Source of the DNA: Ruminococcaceae bacterium UBA5401
Lineage (GTDB): Bacteria; Bacillota; Clostridia; Oscillospirales; Acutalibacteraceae
Direction: 5' to 3'
Length of the DNA: 13,244 nt
Assembly: GCA_002409675.1 (NCBI GenBank)
Contig: DHOB01000025.1
Location: 6,783 to 20,026, forward strand
The notes under the pieces were generated by a model. The model searched no databases, was not told the origin of the DNA, and was given only the letters and a program-made list of their open reading frames with translations. Positions 5,253 through 11,716 of this stretch are shown piece by piece. The position numbers were made by a program, and so were the translations under genes. Every line of letters begins with the position of its first letter. Position 1 is the stretch's first letter.

Positions 5253-7601
5253 TCATCCGTGCGTTTGGCGGCGCGGCGACACGCCCCAGATGTCCTCGGC
5301 GTATTCGCGGACGGTGCGGTCGCTGGAGAAGGGGCCGGAGGCCGCGATGTTCAGCAGGCACTTGCGGGCGAAGGCGTCGCGGTCCGCGTACTCCCGGTTT
5401 GCGCGCAGGCGCGTCTCGCAGTAGGGGAGAAAATCCTCCAGAAGAAAATACTGGTCCGGCCGGTGCCAGCTTGCCCCTTCGAGGATGGAATCGTACAGCT
5501 CCCGGAACCAGCCGGTGCCGCCGTCCGAGAAAGTGCCGTCCACCAGGGTGTCGAGCGCGCGGCGGATGCGCGGCTCCTCTTTATATCGCTTTTTCGGGTC
5601 GTAGGTGCCGCGGATGGCCGCGAGGTCCTCGACCCGGGCGCCGAAGATATAGTTGTTCTCCTCGCCGGCGTTCTGCACAATCTCGATGTTCGCGCCGTCG
5701 TAGGTGCCGAGGGTCACGGCGCCGTTCATCATGAACTTCATGTTACTGGTGCCGGAGGCCTCGGTCCCGGCGGTGGAGATCTGCTCGCTGATGTCCGCGG
5801 CGGGAATCAGCTTTTCCGCATAGGAGACGTTGTAGTCGCTCACGAACAGCACCTGCATTTTCCGGCTGACCTGCGGGTCGCCGTTGACCAGACCGGCGAC
5901 CTCGTGCAGGAATTTGATGATTCCCTTGGCGCGCCGGTAGCCGGGGGCCGCCTTGGCGCCGAACAGGTAGGTGGTGGGGTAAAATTCGCGGATGCGGCCG
6001 TCCCTGATGCCGAAATAGGTGTCCAGAATCGAGAGGCCGTTCAGCAGCTGGCGCTTGTACTCGTGCAGGCGCTTGGCCTGGATGTCGAAAATGGTGCCGG
6101 GGTCCAGACGGAAATGCTCTTTGCGCCGGACGTAGTCGGCGAGCTGCTCTTTCTTTGCGCGCTTTACGGCGAGGAACTGCCGGCGCGACCCGGCGTCGCC
6201 GGCGAACGGCTTCAGGCGGGCGATCTGGGAAAAATCCGTGACCCAGCCGCCCCCGATGCGCTCCGTGAGAAAGGCGGCCAGCTCCCGGTTGCACAGGGCC
6301 AGCCAGCGCCGCTGGGTCACGCCGTTGGTCTTGTTGCTGAAGCGCTCCGGGTACAGCGCGTACCACTGGGGCAGCACGCGGGTCTTGAGGAGCTGCGTGT
6401 GGATTTTCGCCACGCCGTTGGTCGAATGCGTCCCGTAAACGGCCATGCGGGCCATGTGGACGCGCCCCCCCTGAAGGATGTCGTATTTTGCGGTGTCCCC
6501 GATTTGCCTGTCCTTCAGCTCTTTGGAAAGCCGGCCCTGCAGCATTGCGACATAGGGGTACACCGCCGGCAGCACGCTCTTAAAGAGGTCCTCGTCCCAG
6601 GTTTCCAGCGCTTCCGCCATCAGGGTGTGGTTGGTGTAGGCGAACGTGTCGCGCGCCGTGCGGAAAGCGGCCTCGAAGTCCATGCCGCGCGCCGTGAGCA
6701 GGCGCAGCAGCTCTGGGATGGAGACCGTGGGGTGCGTGTCGTTGAGCTGGACGGCATAGGATTCCGCAAAATGACTGAAGTCGCTTCCGTGCGCCGCCTC
6801 GTAGGCGGCCAGCAGGGACTGCAGCGAGGCGCTGGAAAAGAAATACTGCTGCTTGAGCCGCAGGCGCCTGCCGGCGTCGGTGCTGTCGTCCGGGTACAGC
6901 ACGGCGGAGATCGCCTCGGCCTCGTCCCTGCCGCGGAAGGCTTTGCCGTACTCCTGCCGGTTGAACGCTTCAAAATCCAGCGGTTCCGCCGGCTCCGCCT
7001 GCCACAGCCGCAGGTTGCTGACCGTGCGCCCGCCGTACCCGATGACCGGCATGTCGTAGGGCACCGCCCACACGCTCTGCCCGCCGAACTCCACGCGGAC
7101 CTTTTCCTCCTCGCGGCGCTCGCTCCACGGGTCGCCCCAGGCGAGCCAGTCGTCCGGCGCCTCTTTCTGGAAGCCGTCGGCAAAGCTCTGCCGGAACAGC
7201 CCGTACCGGTAGCGGATGCCCCAGCCCGTGAGCGGGATGCCGAGCGTGGCGGCGCTGTCGAGAAAACAGGCTGCCAGCCTGCCCAGGCCGCCGCTGCCGA
7301 GGGCGTCGTCCCTCACTTCCTCCAGTGCGGAGGGGCTGACGCCGGCGCTCTGCAGCAGCGCTTCGGTCTGGTCCAGCAGCCCGAGGTTCAGCAGGTTGCT
7401 GTGGACCACCCGCCCGAGCAGGAACTCCGCGGAAAAATAGCACGCCGTTTTGCCGGCGGCGGATTTTTTCCAGCGGCCCCGGCACGTGCGCAGCGCCGCC
7501 CGCGAAACGGCGGTGTAGAGCTGTTTCGCGGTGGCGCCCCGCAGGCCGGTGTGGAATTCCTCCTCCAGCTCCGACAGAATCGCCTGCTGAAAAGGCTGCA
7601 T
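5253..7601 (-). CDS. glgP: Glycogen/maltodextrin phosphorylase
   Basis: This 782-residue cytoplasmic enzyme phosphorolyses alpha-1,4-glucan chains to glucose-1-phosphate with pyridoxal phosphate. It aligns by motif along its whole length. Residues 102-138 carry the conserved GSGGLGRLAACFLDS and GWGIRYRYGLF blocks. The middle part has QLNDTHP and NHTLMAEALETW, followed by KTNGVTQRRWL and FDIQAKRLHEYKRQLLN. The PLP-binding lysine is Lys622 in EASGTSNMKF, followed by MMNGAVTLGTYDGANIE. ATG 7601 is preceded by a G-rich ribosome binding site (GGGGGG). The start lies 17 bases after the malQ stop, so the two genes form an operon. It is slightly shorter than typical 800-850-residue phosphorylases. 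No key motif is missing. Confidence 0.96.
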   Translation of the reverse strand: MQPFQQAILSELEEEFHTGLRGATAKQLYTAVSRAALRTCRGRWKKSAAGKTACYFSAEFLLGRVVHSNLLNLGLLDQTEALLQSAGVSPSALEEVRDDALGSGGLGRLAACFLDSAATLGIPLTGWGIRYRYGLFRQSFADGFQKEAPDDWLAWGDPWSERREEEKVRVEFGGQSVWAVPYDMPVIGYGGRTVSNLRLWQAEPAEPLDFEAFNRQEYGKAFRGRDEAEAISAVLYPDDSTDAGRRLRLKQQYFFSSASLQSLLAAYEAAHGSDFSHFAESYAVQLNDTHPTVSIPELLRLLTARGMDFEAAFRTARDTFAYTNHTLMAEALETWDEDLFKSVLPAVYPYVAMLQGRLSKELKDRQIGDTAKYDILQGGRVHMARMAVYGTHSTNGVAKIHTQLLKTRVLPQWYALYPERFSNKTNGVTQRRWLALCNRELAAFLTERIGGGWVTDFSQIARLKPFAGDAGSRRQFLAVKRAKKEQLADYVRRKEHFRLDPGTIFDIQAKRLHEYKRQLLNGLSILDTYFGIRDGRIREFYPTTYLFGAKAAPGYRRAKGIIKFLHEVAGLVNGDPQVSRKMQVLFVSDYNVSYAEKLIPAADISEQISTAGTEASGTSNMKFMMNGAVTLGTYDGANIEIVQNAGEENNYIFGARVEDLAAIRGTYDPKKRYKEEPRIRRALDTLVDGTFSDGGTGWFRELYDSILEGASWHRPDQYFLLEDFLPYCETRLRANREYADRDAFARKCLLNIAASGPFSSDRTVREYAEDIWGVSPRRQTHG

Positions 7602-7618
7602 GAAAATCCCCCCTGTTT

Positions 7619-9154
7619 CTATTTCTCTTTCTCTGTTTTTTCTTCGGCGGGCAGGCGGCCGTACAGGCCGCACAGGCCGCGCATCCGGGCGGCGAGCCGC
7701 GCGTTCAGCCGGCCGGGCCGCAGGCGCCAGCGCCAGTTGCCGCCCACGGTGGCCGGGCGGTTGATGCGCGCGCCGTTCCCCAGGCCGAGCCAGTCCTGCA
7801 TCGGGATGATGGCGGTGTCCGCCGCGCTGGCGCAGGCGGCCCGGACGCATGCCGCCGGAAGCTGCCGCCGGAAGCGCACGTGCAGGTACGCGCGGGCGAA
7901 GCGGACCGTTTCGCGCGGCGCGCGGCGGAAAAAGCCCGCCAGCGTCTCGTTGTCGTGCGTGCCGGTGTAGACGACGCAGCCGGGCGCGTAATGGCAGGGC
8001 AGGTTCGGGTTGCCGCCGCCGCTGTCGAACGCATACTCCAGCACCTTCATGCCGGGGTAGCCCGCGGCCTCCCGCAGCGCCTCCACTTCCGGCACCGCGC
8101 AGCCGAGGTCCTCCGCAATCACGCCGGCACCCGGGGACGCGGCGGCGAGCGCGCGGATCAGCTCTTCGCCCGGCCCGCGGCGCCATTCGCCGCCCTCCGC
8201 CGTTTTGCTGCCGCGGGGAACGGCGTAGTACCGCACGATGCCGATGAAGTGGTCGATGCGCACGGCGTCGTACAGCCGAGCCGCGGCGCCCATGCGCCGC
8301 CGCCACCAGGAAAAGCCGTCCCCGCGCATGGCGTCCCAGTCGTACAGCGGGTTGCCCCAGAGCTGGCCGCCCGCGCTGAACCGGTCCGGCGGGACCCCCG
8401 CGACGCAGACGGGCCTGCGGCTTTCGTCCAGCTGAAAGAGCTCCGGGTGCGTCCAGACGTCGGCGCTGTCCAGCGAGACATAGAGGGGAAGGTCTCCGAT
8501 GATGCGGATGCCCCGCGCGTTGGCGTATGCTTTGAGCCGCCGCCACTGCCCGAAGAACTTGAACTGGCAGAATTTCCAGAAATCCGTTTCGCCCCGCAGG
8601 GCGGCGCGGTATCTTTCTACGGCGGCGGGCCTGCGCAGACGGATGTCCTCCGGCCAGGCGAGCCATTCGCGGCCGCCGAAATGCGTCTTGAGGGCCATGA
8701 AAAGGCTGTACCCCTCCAGCCAGCCGGCGTTTTCGGCGCAGAAGGCGCGGCGGGCCCCGGCGTCGGCGCTGCCGGAGCGCGCAAAGGCCTTCCGCAGCAG
8801 GGGAAACCGGTCCCGGTAAAGCGCCGCGTAGTCCACCCGCGCCGGGTCGCGGCCCCGGGCGGAGCCGCCGGCTTCTTCCCGGGTCAGCAGGCCCTCGCCG
8901 GCCAGCAGCCCCGGGTCGATGAAATACGGGTTGCCCGCAAACGCGGAAAAGCTCTGGTACGGGCTGTCGCCGAAGCCGGTCGGGCCGAGCGGCAGCACCT
9001 GCCACCAGCTCTGCCCCGCGGCGCGCAGAAAATCCGCAAAGCGGCGGGCCTCTCTGCCGAACGTGCCGATCCCCTGCGGCGAAGGCAGGGAAAACACCGG
9101 CAGAAGCACCCCCGCGCCCCGCGGAAACGGCGCCTGCTTCGTTCCGATCTCCAT
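7619..9154 (-). CDS. malQ: 4-alpha-glucanotransferase (amylomaltase)
   Basis: This 511-residue cytoplasmic GH77 enzyme moves alpha-1,4-glucan segments between chains and releases glucose, making substrates for the phosphorylase encoded just downstream. Visible motifs are SPQGIGTFG (about 25-33), WWQVLPLGPTGFGDSPYQ (about 50-67), IGDLPLYVSLDSADVW, LWGNPLYDW and GNGARINRPATVGGNW near the end. The catalytic residues match the family: nucleophile Asp301 in VRIDHFIGI, acid/base Glu348 in AEDLG and Asp401 in GTHDNE, equivalent to D293, E340 and D395 of the Thermus aquaticus enzyme. ATG 9154 is chosen because AAGGGG lies 9 bases upstream; a longer reading from 9235 would begin inside the promoter's -35 box. 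It is the first gene of the malQ-glgP operon. Confidence 0.96.
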   Translation of the reverse strand: MEIGTKQAPFPRGAGVLLPVFSLPSPQGIGTFGREARRFADFLRAAGQSWWQVLPLGPTGFGDSPYQSFSAFAGNPYFIDPGLLAGEGLLTREEAGGSARGRDPARVDYAALYRDRFPLLRKAFARSGSADAGARRAFCAENAGWLEGYSLFMALKTHFGGREWLAWPEDIRLRRPAAVERYRAALRGETDFWKFCQFKFFGQWRRLKAYANARGIRIIGDLPLYVSLDSADVWTHPELFQLDESRRPVCVAGVPPDRFSAGGQLWGNPLYDWDAMRGDGFSWWRRRMGAAARLYDAVRIDHFIGIVRYYAVPRGSKTAEGGEWRRGPGEELIRALAAASPGAGVIAEDLGCAVPEVEALREAAGYPGMKVLEYAFDSGGGNPNLPCHYAPGCVVYTGTHDNETLAGFFRRAPRETVRFARAYLHVRFRRQLPAACVRAACASAADTAIIPMQDWLGLGNGARINRPATVGGNWRWRLRPGRLNARLAARMRGLCGLYGRLPAEEKTEKEK

Positions 9155-9206
9155 TCCATCACGCCCCTTGGCGGCCGGAAAAAATCCGCCTGTCCCAGTG
9201 TTTTCC

Positions 9207-9235
9207 ATCATAGCATCTGCGCCTGCCGGTGTCAA
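9207..9235 (-). promoter_or_regulatory. Promoter of malQ-glgP
   Basis: On the reverse strand: -35 TTGACA (9235-9230), exactly 17 bp, -10 TATGAT (9212-9207), with a TG two bases before the -10 (extended -10). The predicted start is near 9200, leaving about 45 bases of leader before the malQ ATG. Confidence 0.9.
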
Positions 9236-9282
9236 ACCCGTAAAACGGACCGGAATCGGGGAAAATTTATTTCTTGCGGATG

Positions 9283-9311
9283 TCGAATTTTGTTGTATTT
9301 TATCCTATAAT
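9283..9311 (+). promoter_or_regulatory. Candidate promoter of the 57-residue gene
   Basis: A perfect -10 TATAAT (9306-9311) has only a weak -35 (TCGAAT, 9283-9288) at 17 bp. It points away from the malQ promoter within an AT-rich divergent region. Confidence 0.6.
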
Positions 9312-9367
9312 TTTATGGGAGAAATAATATAGGAACAAAACCCGGAAAACAGAAAGAGGAGACAGAT

Positions 9368-9541
9368 ATGACCGCAGAAACGCTCAAGAAACTGGACAGA
9401 AAACTGCGCAAGATCACCGACCCGCTCGGCAGCGGGTTTCCGGTGCTTCGCAAAGCCGTGGAAGAGTATGCCGAACAGTATGAAACGCAGCCGGAAGAAG
9501 CCATGCGGCAGTATATCCTCTGGAAGTGGAGAAAAGTTTAG
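9368..9541 (+). CDS. Small protein of unknown function (57 residues)
   Basis: This short gene starts with ATG after AGAGGAG (6-base spacing) and ends at TAG 9539-9541. The product is highly charged and soluble: a Lys/Arg-rich N-terminal part (TLKKLDRKLRKI), a central DPLGSGFPVLRKA segment, an acidic helix (EEYAEQYETQPEEAM) and a Trp/Lys tail (LWKWRKV). There is no membrane segment or cysteine. It is probably helical and could bind nucleic acid or a protein partner, but I do not recognise a family. A TATAAT promoter upstream and a GC-rich hairpin directly at the stop codon make it a complete single-gene unit, which supports it being real. Confidence 0.7.
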   Translation: MTAETLKKLDRKLRKITDPLGSGFPVLRKAVEEYAEQYETQPEEAMRQYILWKWRKV

Positions 9542-9565
9542 GGCCCGTTCCCGGGCCCGCCTTTC
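9541..9565 (+). terminator. GC-rich hairpin after the 57-residue gene
   Basis: Stem GGGCCCG (9541-9547) pairs with CGGGCCC (9552-9558) around TTCC, then GCCTTTCT. The T-run is poor, so this is a weak terminator; the stem begins at the last base of the stop codon. Confidence 0.6.
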
Positions 9566-9684
9566 TGGGAGGCCTGAAAGCCTGCGGATAGAATTTTTCA
9601 GACTTTTGCGGGAATTCTTGTTTTCAGGATTTAAGATGTGACCGGACGCGGGGCCGGATGCGGCTTTTCCGCAGGAACAGAGAA

Positions 9685-9710
9685 GGGCCGCCGGCAAAAG
9701 CCGGCGGCCC
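9685..9710 (-). terminator. Terminator of the 131-residue gene
   Basis: An 11-bp perfect GC-rich stem (9685-9695 with 9700-9710) with a 4-base loop. On the reverse strand it is followed by TTCTCTGTT; forward it has no T-run, so it works for the reverse-strand gene about 60 bases upstream. Confidence 0.7.
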
Positions 9711-9769
9711 TGTGCGCACAGGCCCGCTGAACGCGGGCGGCGGAAAATTTTACGGTCTGCCCGGCGCGC

Positions 9770-10165
9770 CTATTCGGTCGTCACGGTGTAGATGGCCGGC
9801 GTCGTCTGGGTGTAGCTCACCGTTCCGGTCAGCGTGAATTCTATGCTGTTGCCCGAAAGCTCGCTTGCCGGGGCGAGGCTCACGCTGACTTCGGGAAAAT
9901 CGTGGGAGACTTTCGGAATCGGGACCCAGGCCGTCGTTCCGGTCGCCTGCGCCATGCCCGTCGTCCCGCTGTCGGTGCTGTAGGTTTGATAAACCAGGTA
10001 GCTGAACTGCATCCTGGAATTTGCCAGGTCGGTCACAAGGCCGAACGCGACGCCGGTCGGCGACCCGATGAGGGCGGCGGGGGCCGGCGCGGGCGTCACT
10101 TTGGCGGCGGTGGTGCTGGTTGCGGTAGCCGTCGAGGCTACGTTTAAGACTGCTCTTACTGACAT
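9770..10165 (-). CDS. Unrecognised Thr/Ser/Ala-rich protein
   Basis: The 131-residue product has no signal peptide, membrane segment or cysteine. The N-terminus (1-35) is low-complexity Ala/Thr/Pro (STATATSTTAAKVTPAPAPA). The remainder alternates hydrophobic and Thr/Ser residues, suggesting an all-beta fold, ending in TGTVSYTQTTPAIYTVTTE. The start at 10165 is chosen over 10171 because AGGAG lies 7 bases before it. A terminator follows at 9685-9710, and it stands alone between the 57-residue gene and the tRNA region. It could be a structural, phage-derived or spore-surface protein, but nothing in the sequence decides this. Coding status is likely from the ribosome binding site, the terminator and the absence of a better overlapping gene. 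Confidence 0.65.
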   Translation of the reverse strand: MSVRAVLNVASTATATSTTAAKVTPAPAPAALIGSPTGVAFGLVTDLANSRMQFSYLVYQTYSTDSGTTGMAQATGTTAWVPIPKVSHDFPEVSVSLAPASELSGNSIEFTLTGTVSYTQTTPAIYTVTTE

Positions 10166-10357
10166 GACCATTCTCCTATCGAATGTTGTAATTGCCGTAT
10201 TTGAAGATAGCCTGTTCGCTATCCCTTACAATACTATGAGTTTCCGCCGGCTTCGTAGACAAGAGAATGGATTGGCCGCAGAACTCCGCGGCTGCGGCCG
10301 GCTGTTTTTGCGCGGGCGCAAAGCAAAACGCGCCCGCAAAGCTGTGAGCGCGAATTG
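10166..10357. other. Intergenic region upstream of the 131-residue gene
   Basis: No gene is visible. It holds a 6-6-6 inverted repeat GATAGC-N6-GCTATC (10206-10223), about 40 bases upstream of the reverse-strand start, which could be an operator. It also holds a long GC-rich hairpin (10307-10340) with a two-base bulge that lacks a T-run on its 3' side. Confidence 0.45.
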
Positions 10358-10439
10358 CCTGCGCCGGTGGGTTCTCGCCCGCCGCCCGGGTAAAAAAGGA
10401 GCGCCACCCCGGCCCTTTGGGCCGAAGTGTCGCTCCTTG
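10358..10439. repeat. 82-bp direct repeat, copy 1
   Basis: Identical to 10640-10721 except at one position (A or G in the GGAGCGCC[A/G]CC segment). It contains a duplicate of the tRNA-Leu terminator (10392-10438) but is not followed by a tRNA. Confidence 0.95.
10392..10438 (-). terminator. Duplicate of the tRNA-Leu terminator
   Basis: Outer stem AAGGAGCG/CGCTCCTT and inner stem CGGCCC/GGGCCG with a TTT loop, followed by a T-run on the reverse strand. It is a copy of 10674-10720. Confidence 0.75.
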
Positions 10440-10448
10440 AGTCATTTG

Positions 10449-10490
10449 CTCAATCTTAGATGCAGGCTGCGGCGCGAGCGTCTAAGTGAG
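10449..10490. other. Long hairpin of unknown role
   Basis: A 9-bp stem, CTTAGATGC (10455-10463) with GCGTCTAAG (10478-10486), is extended by CTCA/TGAG across a two-base bulge. No T-run follows on either strand, so it is not a simple terminator. It sits between the two terminator-like hairpins at 10392 and 10499. Confidence 0.5.
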
Positions 10491-10498
10491 AAATAACG

Positions 10499-10533
10499 AA
10501 AAAGCCCCCATACGCGAATTGCGTGTCGAGGCT
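10499..10533 (-). terminator. Terminator behind the tRNA 3'-end remnant
   Basis: On the reverse strand AGCCTC pairs with GGGGCT, with an inner ACGC/GCGT stem, followed by TTTTT. It lies 6 bases beyond the CCA of the tRNA remnant, where a tRNA terminator would be expected. Confidence 0.75.
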
Positions 10534-10539
10534 CTCGAC

Positions 10540-10560
10540 TGGTGCCGGTGGTGGGACTCG
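10540..10560 (-). pseudogene. Remnant of a tRNA-Leu 3' end
   Basis: Twenty of 21 bases match the 3' end of the intact tRNA-Leu (10720-10740): T-arm 3' half, acceptor strand and CCA. The rest of the tRNA is absent; similarity stops abruptly. Its own terminator follows, so this looks like the tail of a former tRNA gene or one end of an integration site. Confidence 0.75.
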
Positions 10561-10594
10561 GGTGATGCGGTTTTTCCCCGCGTTCCGCAAGTCC

Positions 10595-10632
10595 CTCCGC
10601 TTTTCCGGCTGCACCGAAAGGGCGGAGTTTTT
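10595..10632 (+). terminator. Orphan forward-strand terminator
   Basis: A 14-position stem with one mismatch and two G-U pairs (10595-10608 with 10614-10627), loop CTGCA, then TTTTTCT. No forward-strand gene ends nearby. Confidence 0.7.
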
Positions 10633-10639
10633 CTCCCAA

Positions 10640-10721
10640 CCTGCGCCGGTGGGTTCTCGCCCGCCGCCCGGGTAAAAAAGGAGCGCCGCCCCGGCCCTTT
10701 GGGCCGAAGTGTCGCTCCTTG
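10640..10721. repeat. 82-bp direct repeat, copy 2
   Basis: Second copy of the 82-bp repeat. This one abuts the CCA end of tRNA-Leu, so it is likely the original and 10358-10439 the derived copy. Confidence 0.95.
10674..10720 (-). terminator. Terminator of tRNA-Leu
   Basis: Begins at the final A of the tRNA CCA. The outer 8-bp stem (10678-10685 with 10713-10720) and an inner CGGCCC/GGGCCG stem are followed on the reverse strand by a run of T. Confidence 0.85.
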
Positions 10722-10806
10722 GTGCCGGTGGTGGGACTTGAACCCACACGGTGTTGCCACCAACGGATTTTGAGTCCGTCTCGTCTGCCAGTTCCAACAC
10801 ACCGGC
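10720..10806 (-). tRNA. tRNA-Leu (anticodon CAA)
   Basis: An 87-nt class II tRNA on the reverse strand. Acceptor GCCGGTG pairs with CACCGGC, followed by A and an encoded CCA. The D-arm has the Leu-type TGGCAGAC. The anticodon stem ACGGA/TCCGT encloses loop CTCAAAA, giving anticodon CAA, which reads TTG. A long variable arm (TGGTGGCAACACC) and T-arm GTGGG-TTCAAGT-CCCAC complete the fold. It has its own promoter about 75 bases upstream and a terminator starting at its last base. Confidence 0.97.
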
Positions 10807-10886
10807 GCGGTCAAAAACATTTTGAAAGCTCAAATCAATCTCCGGCGGCCCGATGGGAGAATCCGCCGCGCCGAACCGATGAGGAT

Positions 10887-10915
10887 AGTATACTCCGTCT
10901 TCCGCGCAAAATCAA
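10887..10915 (-). promoter_or_regulatory. Promoter of tRNA-Leu
   Basis: On the reverse strand: -35 TTGATT (10915-10910), 17-bp spacer, -10 TATACT (10892-10887). The predicted start near 10880 leaves a leader of about 75 bases to be removed in tRNA maturation. Confidence 0.8.
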
Positions 10916-11016
10916 GCCGGCCGGGCCGGCTTTCGGCGCGGCTCGGGTTTTGCGCGCGCGTATTTTTTCGCCGGCGGAAACCGGGATAATTTTTGGCGGG
11001 AAGCCCGCGCGGTTCC

Positions 11017-11045
11017 GTATAGCCGGACTTTTCCTGCGGATAATA
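11017..11045 (+). promoter_or_regulatory. Candidate forespore (sigma-F/G-type) promoter of spoVT
   Basis: GTATA (11017-11021) fits the sigma-G -35 pattern GHATR. After 17 bp, GATAATA (11039-11045) fits the -10 pattern CATNHTA at six of seven positions. No vegetative -35 is apparent at the right distance. In Bacillus subtilis spoVT is transcribed by sigma-G, so the motif agrees with the gene. Confidence 0.5.
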
Positions 11046-11080
11046 GGAAAGTCAGATCATCGCACAGGAGGGAATACAAT

Positions 11081-11611
11081 TTGAAAGCTACAGGAATTGT
11101 CAGACGAATCGACGACCTGGGTCGTATTGTCATACCAAAGGAAATCCGCCGGACGCTCCGCATCCGCGAGGGCGACGCCCTCGAGATCTTCACGGATTCG
11201 CAGGGGGGCGTGATCTTCAAGAAATATTCGCCGGTGGGCGAGCTCTCTACATTCGCCTCCCAGTATGCCGAAGTGCTGAACCGCAGCATCGGCGTGCCCA
11301 TGCTTATCTGCGACAGGGACCACGTGGTGGCCGCGGCGGGCGTCTCGCGCAAGGAATTCCTGGAGCGCCGCGTTTCCCCGGAGCTGGAGGAGTGCATGCA
11401 GTCGCGCCGCCCGTTCATCGGCACGGCGGGCGAGAAGATCAAGCCCGTGGAGGGGATCGACCGCCCGGCGGACATCGTCTACCCGATCCTCGCCTCCAGC
11501 GATGTGACGGGGGCCGTCGTGATGCTGGACGGCGACAAGGCGCCGGATGAATCCGAGACCAAGCTGGCGCAGGTCGCGGCGGCGTTCCTCGGCAAGCAGA
11601 TGGAGGAGTAA
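11081..11611 (+). CDS. spoVT: Stage V sporulation regulator SpoVT
   Basis: This 176-residue DNA-binding regulator acts late in the forespore in Bacillus, tuning sigma-G-dependent genes and spore coat, cortex and germination properties. Residues 1-52 form an AbrB-type swapped-hairpin domain (MKATGIVRRIDDLGRIVIPKE, then LRIREGDALEIF). Residues about 55-176 form the GAF-like domain typical of SpoVT (ELSTFASQYAEVLN, VPMLICDRDHVVAAAG, IVYPILASSDVTGAVVM). The length matches the 178-residue B. subtilis protein. The start is TTG 11081, with AGGAGGG 8 bases upstream and the conserved KATGIVRRIDDLGR sequence directly after. It indicates a spore-forming host. It is a single-gene unit; the next promoter begins about 25 bases after the stop. 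Confidence 0.95.
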   Translation: MKATGIVRRIDDLGRIVIPKEIRRTLRIREGDALEIFTDSQGGVIFKKYSPVGELSTFASQYAEVLNRSIGVPMLICDRDHVVAAAGVSRKEFLERRVSPELEECMQSRRPFIGTAGEKIKPVEGIDRPADIVYPILASSDVTGAVVMLDGDKAPDESETKLAQVAAAFLGKQMEE

Positions 11612-11634
11612 GCGGATGTTTTTTCGGATTTCCC

Positions 11635-11663
11635 TTGCATTTTCCGGAATAACATGCTAAAAT
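11635..11663 (+). promoter_or_regulatory. Promoter of rimP-nusA operon
   Basis: TTGCAT (11635-11640), 17-bp spacer, TAAAAT (11658-11663), with TG at 11655-11656 giving an extended -10. The predicted start is near 11670. Confidence 0.85.
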
Positions 11664-11689
11664 ATCAACGAAATAATTTAGTGAGGATG

Positions 11690-11716
11690 AAAGAGTGGGG
11701 CGACCCGCTCTTTTGT
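11690..11716 (+). promoter_or_regulatory. Leader hairpin before rimP (possible attenuator)
   Basis: A 10-bp stem (11690-11699 with 11704-11713, one G-U pair) is closed by a GCGA tetraloop of the stable GNRA class and followed by TGTTTGTCTTT. It lies in the short leader between promoter and start. It resembles an intrinsic terminator and could attenuate the operon or act as a processing or protein-binding site. Confidence 0.7.

Noticed and set aside
5070..7970. Forward reading frame of about 966 codons
   Set aside because: It is antisense to glgP and part of malQ, with no recognisable motif and no good ribosome binding site.
5253..9005. A malQ-glgP fusion of 1250 residues
   Set aside because: The first roughly 470 codons are malQ DNA read in the wrong frame; glgP has its own start and ribosome binding site at 7601, and malQ has its own stop at 7619-7621.
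7880..9310. Forward reading frame of 476 codons
   Set aside because: It is antisense to malQ and its promoter, Arg/Ala-rich and without motifs.
10358..10721. Possible CRISPR or phage repeat array from the direct repeats
   Set aside because: There are only two units of 82 bp, each centred on a tRNA terminator, with no regular spacer series or cas gene.
10456..10833. Reverse reading frame with a VLELADETDSKSVGG-like stretch
   Set aside because: This is tRNA-Leu and its flanking DNA read as protein, a well-known false gene call.
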